Origin: Adineta vaga
Taxonomy: Eukaryota; Rotifera
Assembly: GCA_021613535.1 (NCBI GenBank)
Contig: CP075497.1
Location: forward strand, 3,658,001-3,722,000
Direction: 5' to 3'
DNA: 64,000 nt
Numbering within the stretch: position 1 is the first letter of the stretch; every line of letters starts with the position of its first letter. Made by a program: the position numbers and the translations under genes. The notes beneath the pieces are model-generated. The model had not been told where the DNA came from. It saw only the letters and a program-made list of their open reading frames with translations, and did not search any database. Below are positions 24,104-35,700 of the stretch, one piece after another.

Positions 24104-25222
24104 ATGAAGATTGCTGTTGTCGGTTTAGGTGGAACAGGTAGTGCTGCTCTTCGTTTTCTTGCTCAAGCTGGTCATCAAGCAATTGGCTATGAACAATTTC
24201 ATATTGGTCATGAGAATGGAAGTTCACATGGTGAATCACGAATCATTCGATATACGTATCCCGATCTATTATTTACTCAAATGATGGCTGATTCTTATGC
24301 ATTATGGTTTGATCTTGAAAAAGAAGCAGGTGAAGAATTATTCGTTAAATGTGGTGGACTCTATTTCGGTGATAAAGATGATCCAGAAATTGCAAAAACA
24401 GAACAAGCTTTAATTGATACTAATCTACCGTATGAACGACTAACTGCTGAACAAACTCGCGAAAAATATCCGGCATTTCATCTGCGATCTAATGAAGTAG
24501 CTATTTATCAAAAAGACAGTGGATTTTTACGTGCATCTCGATGTGTACAAGCAAATATTCGTCTAGCTAAAAAACATGGTGCTATTGTTCATGAAAATAC
24601 AAAAATTCTCGAAGTTTTGACAAAAGATAATCAAACATTTGTTCGATCATCGCTTGGTGAAGAAGAATTTGATCGTGTTATTGTAACTGCTGGTCCTTGG
24701 ATGGGTACATTAATGAAACATTTGAATTTACCATTGAGACCAACTCGACAACAGATTACCTATTTAAATATCAATAATCATCCAGAGTATTTTCAACCTA
24801 ATGGAATTTTTCCTGTTTGGATTGATTCAACCGAAAATCTTTATGGTTTTCCAAGTGATGGACAAATAACTGGCGTTAAACTAGCGTATCATCATCCAGG
24901 AGAATTGATCACTGATTTAGATGCTGAACGTGCTCCCGTTGATGAAAATTATATTGAAGAAATTCGAGCTTATGCAAGAAAACGTTTTCCAAATTTAGAT
25001 TCCCAAGTGACTTATAGTCAAACATGTGTGTATACAAATACACAGAATGGAGATTTTATTATTGATCGTGTATCAAATGAATCGAATGCATTTTTAGTTA
25101 GTGGTTGTTCTGGTCATGGATTTAAGTTTACAATTTTATTGGGAAAAATAATTTCAATGATGTCGACTGACGATCATGGATATAAACGAGACCTTACACG
25201 ATTTAAAATTAGTAGTTTTTGA
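24104..25222 (+). CDS. Sarcosine oxidase / N-methyltryptophan oxidase-like flavoenzyme
   Basis: 372 residues, one exon. FAD-dependent amine oxidase of the MSOX/MTOX/PIPOX family, oxidising N-methyl amino acids or cyclic imino acids with release of H2O2. Features: dinucleotide fold AVVGLGGTGSAALRFLAQAG (4-23) followed by YEQF, the family signature GSSHGESRIIRYTYP (39-53), TAGPW (195-199), the covalent-flavin Cys308 in TCVYTNTQNGDFIID, and SGHGFKF (336-342). No peroxisomal SKL-type C-terminus (ends SSF), unlike animal PIPOX (KAHL). The length and the lack of introns resemble bacterial monomeric enzymes, so horizontal acquisition is possible. ATG immediately follows a TTCTAG acceptor, 77 nt after the TAMM41 stop. 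Confidence 0.88.
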   Translation: MKIAVVGLGGTGSAALRFLAQAGHQAIGYEQFHIGHENGSSHGESRIIRYTYPDLLFTQMMADSYALWFDLEKEAGEELFVKCGGLYFGDKDDPEIAKTEQALIDTNLPYERLTAEQTREKYPAFHLRSNEVAIYQKDSGFLRASRCVQANIRLAKKHGAIVHENTKILEVLTKDNQTFVRSSLGEEEFDRVIVTAGPWMGTLMKHLNLPLRPTRQQITYLNINNHPEYFQPNGIFPVWIDSTENLYGFPSDGQITGVKLAYHHPGELITDLDAERAPVDENYIEEIRAYARKRFPNLDSQVTYSQTCVYTNTQNGDFIIDRVSNESNAFLVSGCSGHGFKFTILLGKIISMMSTDDHGYKRDLTRFKISSF

Positions 25223-25336
25223 AATGCTTTCATTAAAAAGAAATATGTGATGATTTAATTTTTTAGTACTTTTTTTTTAATTTATTAATTTAATAAAGAT
25301 AACTAATGTAATTTGGTTTGTTTTAGATTTTTATCA

Positions 25337-27730
25337 ATGTCAAGTCCAATTAGTGCAAATTTTCGGTAGGATTGATTGGATTTTTTTTACAAATAATTTC
25401 AGTTGAATTTTAGCGGTTCTGAGCGCAATCAATTAGATCTTCAATCGTTATTTGTTTTGGTTTGTTTTGTTTTTATTTGGCTTTTTATTTATTTACAAAC
25501 GAATGGTAATGGCAACACTCATTTCTTTTCATATTTTAAATAAATTAATGAATTTCTTCTGATTTTTTTCTTCTTCAATTAGATGAACTTTCAAAAGCAA
25601 TATTTATTCAAAATAGTCTTATATCAACATGGACTGTAGCTTATTCACTACGAGTATTCGCACCAGCTTCTTATTTAAAATTTCCTTTTACTTTTCTAAT
25701 ATTTCGATGTACAGTAACAATACTCAATGCTTCATCATTGTTAATGATGGTTTATTATGAAGGTAGATCCAATACGAAAGCTAATTGAGATGATCTTTGT
25801 TGTATCATTTGAATTTAGATTTTGGATTATGTTTACTCTTAGTTTTATCATTACTTTTGAGTAAATCAATATTGCTTGCTGGTCCTGCACTATGTCCAAA
25901 AACATTGCTCATTTATTGAATGGCTATTGATATCGATGGGTTGTAGTGGATTCTTTCTAGCAATAAATCTTCATTGGTGGTCAAATTTTGATGTAAACCT
26001 GAATTTAAAATTCTATTTTATTGTCAATTAGTTGATTTGTTTTGTTTTAGAATATTATTAATCGACCGATTTATACTGATGATTATGTTGTTGTTTGTGA
26101 AGTAAGAATAAGTTGATTTCGATAAAGATCCTATTCTATCTCTCTTTTAGTGTTTACTTCTATTCGGTTTAATTGTATCGATTTTACAAATCATTCCATG
26201 GTCAAGAATGATTCAATCGTCAACACAATTTTATATGTCATTAATAACAGTATTTGTTTGCGTATTTCTTCCTCAAGCTTATTTTTTCGTTCAAGAAAAT
26301 CCATTTCTATGGTTATTTAATTACATTTTGAACAAATCACATAGAGTGAGTGAGTATTTTTTTATAGGGATAGAAAATTCCTTCTTATTTTTTTTTATAT
26401 TCATTTTTAGATTCAATTGCTTTTACTTTGGTTTATTGTGTCACTATGTTCATTGTTAATTGTGAATCTTCATTTGAGATTTACAAAAAATTTGGATATG
26501 AAACGTGAAAGAACGATTATAAGAAAATATTTTCATTTCTTAGCTATTATTGTTTATTCAAGTGGAATTTTATGTGATACACAGTTGTTAACAATGTGTT
26601 CGGTGGCATTTATTGTTTTACTTTTATTATTAGAAGTAAAGTTCTTTCTTTTCTTATACTTTCGATTGATGCAGGGGATGATTTTGAGAATAGTTTTAAC
26701 TGTGTATAGCCGAGCTGATTTGTAGCAACAGAATTCAATAACTGAAAGATTTTAATTATCTTATTCTTTGGATTTTATCGATATTTCATTTTATTTCAGT
26801 GTATGAAAGTGAAAAATGTAGCTCCATTCGGTGATCTTATTCGTAATGCATGGAATATGTATGAAAATGAAAAAGATACTGGACCATTAATGGTTTCACA
26901 TTTATTTCTTATCATTGGTTTATCCTATCCTATATGGTTAGCTGATGATAGTATGTTTGATATTAAAATATAAATCCGATTGAAACTGAAGAATTTTAGA
27001 AAGACGATTAGCACAATTCAGTGGAATACTAAGTGTTGGAATTGGTGATTCTGCTGCATCGATTGTTGGATCAAAAATTGGCATTCGAAAATGGCCAGGA
27101 TCAAAACGAACTTTAGAAGGATCATTAGCTGGTTTAGTTGCTCAGTTTTCATTTACTGCTTGCCTGTGGTATTTAGGTACGTACGATGATTCAATCAGTC
27201 ACGCGTTTCATCTGATTGATGTGATACGTCACGCATAGTATTACTGCATTCAAACCTGAATAACGATAATTAATCACAACATGACCGGATTCGTCTACTA
27301 AAATACATATCCTCCTATTCGATAGAAAATTATCATTCACTATATCACGAAAGAGAGAGAGAGAGAGAGATAAAATTGTCAATAAACAAAGATAGTTAGA
27401 TGCAAGTGAATATATTGTACACTTGTTTTTAGAAAAGATGAGAATAACATACATTTAATTATCTTATAGGATACATAATGCATGTTTTTATTGTCTTTGA
27501 GATAGTGAAAATACTTTTTCAAGGACAAAACATCACTTAACTTGTCGAAAGGAAGTCTTGTTTTTTTATTTTTCTATTTAGATATTATTCCATATTCTCA
27601 ATATAATTTGTTATTTGTTTCATTGGGTCTACTATTTACAACACAACTCGAAGCTTTCTCTCATGATATCGATAATTTAACATTACCTATTTGTCTTTTT
27701 CCTTTTTTATATGCATGTAAAACATATTAA
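25337..27730 (+). CDS. DOLK: Dolichol kinase (possible internal frame disruption)
   Basis: ER multipass enzyme that phosphorylates dolichol with CTP for N-glycosylation precursors. Exons 25337-25365, 25414-25505, 25583-25762, 25819-25992, 26051-26101, 26151-26345, 26411-26635, 26800-26950, 27000-27176 and 27582-27730. Diagnostic C-terminal half: IIRKYFHFLAIIVYSSGILCD, CMKVKNVAPFGDLIR, KDTGPLMVSHLFLIIGLSYPIWL, the CTP-binding LSVGIGDSAASIVGSKIG and KWPGSKRTLEG. In exon 4 the frame runs into TGA at 25917; either a one-base excess in TTT (25912-25914) or an extra 67-nt intron 25894-25960 (weak donor, strong TTTCTAG acceptor) restores it. The last intron (405 nt) is unusually long. Product is about 473 or 451 residues. 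Confidence 0.85.
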
Positions 27731-28186
27731 TACGACCATGATATCATATGATCTAATGTGTTTTTGATCTTCTTGTTTTGTTCGATTGAGTTCAATGTCG
27801 TTTTTTTTTATCATAACATATGACGAAGACACAAACTAGGAAAGTCAATAGAAGAAATATGTTGTTTTCAACAAAATGACATTGATTTTAAATGAGTATC
27901 ATTATATAGATAGGAAGATAAACAGATACAGTCATTATCAGCTAATTGTCGTAATAACTATGTATTTTGTAAAATATATTGTTATGTTCAATTCGAAATG
28001 AGTATTTTATTGGAATATATTTTCAATTCTTAAAAAAATGTCACAATACTGAAGCATCAATGATTAAGCGAGGAAAAAACTAAATAAATAACTACAGACA
28101 ATGAAAAACATAATGATATTTAAATTTTTCAATGGATTTAGACTATAACCGGGCAAGGTATAGGTGACATTTTTTAGAATATGTAT
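27731..28186. other. Convergent intergenic region
   Basis: 3' flanks of DOLK (+) and the EF-hand glycine-rich gene (-). No gene seen. Confidence 0.5.
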
Positions 28187-29991
28187 TTATAAACCTTGTT
28201 GGTAGAATCGAGCAAATTCGGTACGATCAATACGTCCATCTTGATTAGCATCAGCATTGCGGAAAGCAGCACCAATAACATCAAATCCACCGGCACCACC
28301 AGCGGCAGCACCACCACTACCGAATGAACTCGATTCATATGATGATGATGATGATTGGAATCCACCAGCACCACCAGCAGCGAATCCAGCTTCACCACCA
28401 AATCCACCAGCAGCAAATCCTGCTTCACCACCAAATCCACCAGCAGCAAATCCGGCTTCACCTCCAAATCCACCAGTGCTTGATGAAAAGTTTGATGATT
28501 CATAGGATGAAGATCCAGCAGCACCCTGAAAACCACCAGCAGCAAAACCGGCATTACCAGCACCAGCACTGAAGCCGTTGCTTTCGAAGCTTGATGATGA
28601 TGCATTGAGGCCACTTGATTCTTGACCGTAGGATGCGGCACCGAAACCAACAGCAGCACCACCACCGACAGATGGAGGTGACTAAATAGTTTTTAAGAAA
28701 AATCAGTTAGTTTTCAGTAATTTGAAAGATAAATAGACACTTACGATATCTTCGACAACACCAGCAGCACGAGCTTGTTGAAGAAGTGTGGCAGCATCAA
28801 GAAGTTGAGCACCATATTGTTGAAGATAAGCTTGTGGGTTTTGTTGAGTAACACCAAGTCGTTGAAATTGACGAACAATACGAACTTGTGTGGGTTCGTA
28901 TTGAATGATAACATTACGTGGACGAGCATATTGTTGAGCAGCAGCAGCACGTTGAACGATTGTTTTTCGTTTAGCTTGTGCTCCATATGGAACCCATCGC
29001 TCGATGATGATATCACCTAGAAAGAACGTAAATGATTGTGTATTAATCGAGAAATAATTTCAGTAAAAAAACTACATACGAGGACGAGGTGGAAGAGGTG
29101 GTAAACGTTCAATGACAACTGATCGTGGTGGAACAGGTAAAGCTGCTAAACGACGAATAACAGTTTGAGAAGCAATGGACGCAGGTGGTTGTGGTGGACG
29201 TTCACGAAGAACAAGTGGAGGTGGTTGAGGAAGAGCAGGAGCTTGTTGACGAATGCGAAGTGGAGCTGGAGCGGGTGGTTGAGGTGGGCGCACTTCTTTG
29301 ATGATGAGTGGCTACATAAAATGAAGATCAATGAAATTTTATTCCAATACTGATGAAAAAACTAATATAGACTGCTTACGCCTGGTGGTGGGATTGGTGG
29401 TGGTTGAAGGAATCGAACTTTAATGTTTTGTGTGTATGTTTGTACACCACCAATAGCTGGACGACGAATGATTTGTGGGTTTGGATCTTTGAAGAGACCT
29501 TGAGCATCGGTTGCATATGTTTGAACATTAGTTTGTGAATTAAATGATGATGAGGAACTATCAAATCCATTGCTTCCGAAACCAGCAGCACCAACACCAA
29601 CACCAGCACCAGCACCGAAACCATTTGATGATTGAAAGTTTGATGCTTCGTATGATGATGAAGAACCACCGAATCCAGAACTGACACCAGCAGCACCAGC
29701 TCCGAATCCACCGTTACCGAAGCCTGATGACGACTCATAACTTGATGAGCTACCATAGTTTCCACCGGCTACACCAGCACCTGCACCGTATCCAGCGCTG
29801 CCAAATGATGATGATGATTCGTAGGCTGATGAGCCACCGAAACCTCCAGCAGCACCACCAAAACCTCCAGCAGCACCACCGAAACCTCCGGCAGCACCAC
29901 CAGCCCAGTTATTGAATTCATTTCGATCGATGTTTCCATCGCGATTGGTATCAGCTTGATTGAAAATTGCTCGAGCAGCGTCGAAACTCAT
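28187..29991 (-). CDS. EF-hand-capped Gly/Ser-rich protein with conserved Pro/Arg core
   Basis: Exons 29991-29380, 29311-29080, 29016-28745 and 28681-28187 give 536 residues. Order: an EF-hand at residues about 11-24 (loop DTNRDGNIDRNE); a Gly/Ala/Phe and SSSYESS-rich region (about 28-150); a core of about 200 residues with PPQPP, PPPLVLRERPPQPP, RSVVIERLPPLPPRPRDII and IERWVPYGAQAKRK, then PRNVIIQYEP and VRQFQRLGV; a second Gly/Ser-rich region with GGFGGEAGFAA repeats; and a C-terminal EF-hand (loop DANQDGRIDRTE). Both loops have the canonical Asp1, Asp/Asn3, Asp5, Gly6 and Glu12 positions, so Ca2+ binding is likely. The V/I-E-R-P pattern of the core recalls alveolin/epiplasmin-like membrane-skeleton proteins, but I cannot confirm membership. 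No signal peptide. Confidence 0.75.
28375..28470 (-). repeat. In-frame 33-nt tandem repeat (three copies)
   Basis: Three near-identical 33-nt units encode GGFGGEAGFAA in the C-terminal glycine-rich region. Differences between copies are mostly synonymous. Confidence 0.8.
29836..29902 (-). repeat. In-frame 21-nt tandem repeat (three copies)
   Basis: Three 21-nt units encode GGAAGGF directly after the first EF-hand. Confidence 0.8.
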
Positions 29992-31888
29992 GATTATACT
30001 TAATTAATAGTTATATCTAGCAGATGAGTGTCTAATCAAAACGATAACGATGAATGTAATTCTTATCTATCTTCCAACGCACTTATATACCCGAGCAAGA
30101 ATAGTTTAATGATCATAACCCCTGAAACCACTGGAGCGTATACCATATAAATATTTATTTTTCTATAGGTTTACGATAAAAAATATTTTTTCTCTTTTTA
30201 CTTCTCCCTGTATCTTGTTGATACCGCTCGTTTATTACCAACAAATAAACACCAATCAGTCCATATATTTGGTTAATTATACCTTCTCCTTGTGGTTAAT
30301 TTCTACCACACCGGCAACCTACGGCTAACAAAAAATGCATTATTTTTCTTTCTCTCTCTACCTCCGATCTCTCTCAGCTAGTAAAATATTCTATAGACGA
30401 GCACGACAGAAAAAGCTATTGACACAAATACGACTGATGTACAAAATATCATTACCTGATTTCATAACAATAGTCCAAGGTTTTTACACACACGCACATA
30501 GTCAATACCTGATTTTTTCATTATACTATCGTATAGCTATTTATCTGTTTTTGCTTGTATTATGATTGTACATAGATATAATCATTATTTATATCAATAG
30601 AAAAACTAGGTATTATTGTTGTTTTTTCTTTTCGAAGTTCGCCATCGCCTTACGTCACCACGTTACATACTTAGTAATATAATATTTTGTATCTAAAAAA
30701 CCTCACATACTTTAGTTATCCAGTAATGTGATGATTGGGTTGTGTATGTATGACATTTCACCGTTATATTCAAATGAAATAACGAGAACCGAAGAGATGT
30801 ACTATTGAGATAACATCAGATTTGTAATGAACGATTTATAAGAAAAATAAATAAATTATGAATACAAAATCTGATTTAAAATTATCTTCTAACTAATAGA
30901 ATCAAACTAAAACCAAAAGATTCCAAATTTGATATATATTTCAAATACGATGCTAACATGTTCATTATTCTCGAGATATCAATGGGAATAATATCATTAG
31001 AATATGTTCTATAATTAATATCCTATTTTTGATTATGATTAGATAAGGATAAATCAATATTACAATATACAGTAATGATTTGTCTCACCCTAACTACTCG
31101 AAAACAGGTTTTCGGTGTCACTACATTAATATTAATCGCACGATTCATTTATCAAATGTCATTATTCTTTATACTGATGATTGTCAATCTATTCTAATGA
31201 TATCCGAAAATACAGTCTACTATGACAAATTATTGAAAGAAAACCATATTACGTTTTCTAAAAACTCAAATTGTAAATGAATTCATTGTAGTTTATTCTA
31301 TATAAATGTAAAAGAAACTTTCCTCTCGATATGTACAACATGCATTGTAAAAACATATCTAAATTCTGTAGCTTTTAACACGTATGAGTAGAAATGACTG
31401 CTTTACATTCTAAAAAAGATAACAATGCAATTTTTTCTATTATCAAAATTCATCTGTGTACGTGCGATGCCTATCTGTAACAGTATACAAAAGAATATAG
31501 TAATGAAAATATTTTCTCAAGTAATACAGATCATTTTTTGAAAAAATTTTCCTTTTCGCAAAGTATTTCCGACGATATAAATATAGATCATCTGGCTAGA
31601 TGTTCTCTGGTCCATACGCGAACATTATTGGGCGAAAAGGAAAAGAAAAAAAGACGTGCAGAGAGAGAGAGAGAGAGAAAAGAATTATAAGATTATAGCA
31701 CGTGTCTGTCCATTTTCATCCTTCTTCTTCACAATTATGGTTGTATCATACATTTCCATTTTTGAACAATTAAAAGTAAGAAAATTTGTGTTTTTTCCCT
31801 CCATTGATAATATTCAATGAATATTCTTCATTGTTCAGAAAAATACCCAATTTTTTTGAATGATTATGAACTCAATGAATTTCGATAA
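29992..31888. other. Intergenic, about 1.9 kb
   Basis: Upstream flank of the EF-hand glycine-rich gene and 3' flank of the small orphan at 31889. It holds a (GA)n run at about 31660-31678. Reading frames here show no splice-linked continuity or family resemblance. Confidence 0.5.
30082..30090 (-). promoter_or_regulatory. Probable TATA box of the EF-hand glycine-rich gene
   Basis: GTATATAAG on the minus strand about 95 nt upstream of the ATG at 29991. A strong match in a plausible position for an abundantly expressed structural gene. Confidence 0.5.
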
Positions 31889-32553
31889 TTAAGAAAAATA
31901 TCGATGAAAAAGTTGCTGTTGACGTAGAATAATGCATAATATCGATTGTTTTTGTTTAAAAGATAAATGTTGGTTGAGAAGATCATCATTGAAAGAAATT
32001 TCCATTAAATGACAGGAACAATTTTGATGATATTTGATAGTTTCTAATAAATCATCGATAGATGGTTTTCGACCAAGTTCATTTTCATTTCTAAAATTGA
32101 GATAGATTTTATTCGAGAGATTTTGCGATTGACATGGAAAGATGGCTTCATTTATAGATGATAAGGATGTGTTTGTCGTACTGTCAGATGATGAAAGTTT
32201 TAAAGAATTAAGAATGCGTTGAATTAGAAAACTTTTTGTTGTTTCTGTACTTTTTCTAATCGATGATAAGGTTGAAATACTTGATGACGTTGGAAGAAGA
32301 TTCAGATCATTTCGAAATTCTTTTGAAAGGATAGAAGACTAAAGAGATTAGTTTCTTCTTTTATGTAATTTATTATTGTCGAAATACCGATGAGATTTCT
32401 TCGATTAGATTTTCTTTAGGAGTTTGTACTGAAAGATTCGATGGAGAATTCAATGGAAGTAACTTTTCATATTCGTCAGTGTTGTCTAAGAATAGATATA
32501 TATATATAATAAATTAAATCATTTGATTCGGAAAGATAATTATCATTACACAT
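31889..32553 (-). CDS. Small Ser-rich orphan with a 4-nt first coding exon
   Basis: Exons 32553-32550 (ATG plus T), 32485-32388 and 32338-31889 give 183 residues in phase: MYNTDEYEKLLPLN..., a Ser/Thr-rich middle (SSSISTLSSIRKSTETTKS), then DDLLETIKYHQNCSCHLMEI and a helical Gln-rich end (LSFKQKQSILCIILRQQQL). I do not recognise a family. Support comes from phase-consistent introns of 49-64 nt, TTTAG/CTTAG acceptors and coding-like composition; the 450-nt last exon is open throughout. It has no internal ATG near its 5' end, so ATG-based ORF calling overlooks it. It diverges from the long orphan at 32791 with 237 nt between starts. Confidence 0.55.
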
Positions 32554-32790
32554 GATTTTATCAGATATTTACAAGATTATAATCGTAGAACAATGAAAGG
32601 GAGATGAAGAAGAAAGAGTTTGTTTGTGTTAAAAGTATGGCGCTTAGTTCATGGCGCAAATAAAGTTTTAAATACGATACCTATCTGTTCTAAGCATGTA
32701 ACTTTGACAAGTGTCCACTCTTTAGATAGTTAATGTTCGATGATAAGAATCAGATATTGAAAGAATAAATTTTTAGATTGAATGTAAATA

Positions 32791-35700
32791 ATGGCTGGTG
32801 ATGAAAAAAAGTTAGCTGCATCTTCATTGATACCATTGGAAGTCGATCCTGGTAAAGTTTTACATTTGATTTTGTAATGAAAATGATTTATTTTCTTATT
32901 TATTCTAGCAAGTATATTAAGTTTATCAAAGGGTGTTATATTTGATACAATTGTACACAATATTGAATATACATTAAATAATCGACGAATTGATCCATTA
33001 CCATGGAAACTTACTGGCATGTCTCTTATTTGCGATCCAAGTCGGAACAAAAAATATATGCAAAAACTTCAAAAAATGCAGGTATACAGACGTAGTTTCA
33101 TGTTTCGAATGTGAACTTATTTTGAATAATGTATCGCTTTAATTCTTTTGTTTGATAGATGTACTTATGAATTAGATCATTTTTGATTTAACTGTTTGTT
33201 GTTAATTGCAGATGAGATGAGGTGCATAGAAATCAAAGAGGAAAATTGATCTTATTTTTTGATCCCTCCTCACCGTAATATCTATAAAAAAAAGTCGGTA
33301 TCAGACATCAAAGGTTTTGTTAATCATTAAATATTGTGAATAGGTGTTTGATTTCTCTTCCACTTGAAATATTACATTAGACAGACGTATTCTGTGACTC
33401 AGTGTCAAAAACAGAAAATATCCGATTTATGTAACATATGGAAATGAAACAATCAAGTTGCATGTAATTCATAAAATGACAGGATAAAATTTAGTGTGAA
33501 AGATTGTTCTCCTTCACACAAGCTAATTGTATTCTTTTGATATCGTTATGCCGACGTCTTGTTGTTACTACGAGTTCATTAGAGAAAAGATCAAACATGA
33601 AAATTGATTCAATAGACTTTCTCATTTTGTTGTATTTTATTTAGTGTGTTCCATCAGTTATTTGTACACAAATCTATCATTCCAAACTGGTGAAAACCGA
33701 AACTGGTACTTTAACAACACCAGGTAGAAAGATTCTCCTTCGATCTTCATCAATTAGACGATTAACTGGTATTTATGTTTGTCGATCGATCGATGAATTA
33801 TTATTTATGGAGCCATCCAATACCGAAAATGTTCATTATATCCAATACAAAGTAAGAAAGATTTGCTTTTGAAAAAGAGAACTGTTAACTTTTACATATT
33901 TTCAGTTATTATCTTACGAACGTCTTGCTACGCGTGAGCTTGTAAATGGACCAAAGTTAACAGCAGTTGGAGATCGAGTTATTGTAAGCAGACGCTAAAA
34001 TTATGTCAAAGAAAAATATTTTGAATCTTTTGAATTTAGAAAACAGTTTTTGATTTTGAATTAACACAAAACACTAATTTTCCACGACAATTATTACCTG
34101 TTGCAATCATATCATTTTCTCGAGAAACAGGTTGTGATTTATGTGGATCGATACGACATTTTCTAAACCTAGATGATCATAAAGTATTTGACAAGTAAGA
34201 AAGAAAGACTCAAATTTGTGAGTAAGTATTATAATAAACGACTTATTAGATCCTATCTTGTCACATCTACCAATGTTGAATTTGATCGTTTACGTGAAGA
34301 ACAAGAAAGAAGAGAAGATGCTGAAGCTGAACAAGAATATCCTAATGAAAACATCCAACGACGACAACCATTGGCGGATCTGTCGAAGAAAAGCACTGGT
34401 ATGACCCTATTGACGTATACTGTTGATAGAATAAAAATTTATCGCTATTGATGTTTAGATACTGGAAATGCACGACCAGCAGTTGTACCGATACCGTCAT
34501 CGCGTGTACCTCCACTAAAAATAAAACTGCCTCCACCAGAAAAATCAACAAAATTATCTGCTCCTATTGCACCACTCGACCGAAAATATCATTGTTCATT
34601 AAAATTAGACAAAATTAATTTATCCCTCTATGAAATCAGTAATTTAGAAAGTATTTCAAAAATGAAAACTCAAAACTCTACTGAATCAACAGCATCTTCG
34701 TCATCATCAGATTCAACGAATCATAAAACAAAATCGTTTACAATTACGAAACCACGTGAACATCACAAATCTTTGAAACGTTTAAATACTTTAGAAACAA
34801 AGAAACAATCATCTACTCTTTCCGAAATATCTAAAGAAAAACGTCCAGATGAATCAGTATCAATTCGTTCATCAACAAGTGATGTAACAGTCTTATCAAC
34901 AAAAGAGAAGAATAAAGAAAGATCAATATCTTCATCTTCATTGTCATCAATATACAGATCAAAACCCGCTGTTGTAAAACAAATAGGTGTGTTGAAAGTT
35001 AAATTTTGATTTGAATTGAAGAATTTTATCTTTAATACAATTATATTTTTATTCTTAGAAAAATCAGTGACGAAAAAGAAAGTAAAACGACCTATATTAC
35101 CACCAGAATATCGTTGTTCACTTTCTTTACTACGAATTGATTTATCTATGTATGATCTTGATTTACCGCCACCTGTTACTACTTCCATGAATCTGGAATC
35201 AGTCATTACAAGTAAATTGTTTCATATATCTTTCAATATATAGTAAGATCTTTGAGTTTTTAGCTTCACCATCTAATTCATCGTTCTTGTCGTCATTATC
35301 ATCATCATCTGAACATCGAACAGATTCTTCAAATATACAAGTCAATTCAGAGAATGTTCGAGGTAAGAACTGTACAATTTGAAAGTCATATCAAATGATC
35401 TTTTGATGTATGATTTAGATGTCATTCAATCAACTCTTTCGTTGGAACAAGACAGTAATCAAGAACTTGACGAACCAAATATATTTGATGCTCAAACATT
35501 CGATGATATCAACACTAATGTATCTCTACCAAATATTATGGACGAATTTCTAACACCAGATCTTAATGATGCACTACTCACTACCGATATTGACAATGAT
35601 CTATCACCAACAAATGAAATTACATTACAACCAACTGATCTATCTAATCATATTACGTCTTCTCTCATATATGAAACCGTACCAGAAACTACCGAAGAAC

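Noticed and set aside
29376-29765. Alternative-frame 129-codon ORF rich in Val, Leu and His
   Set aside because: Shadow of the Gly/Ser-rich coding repeats of the EF-hand gene.
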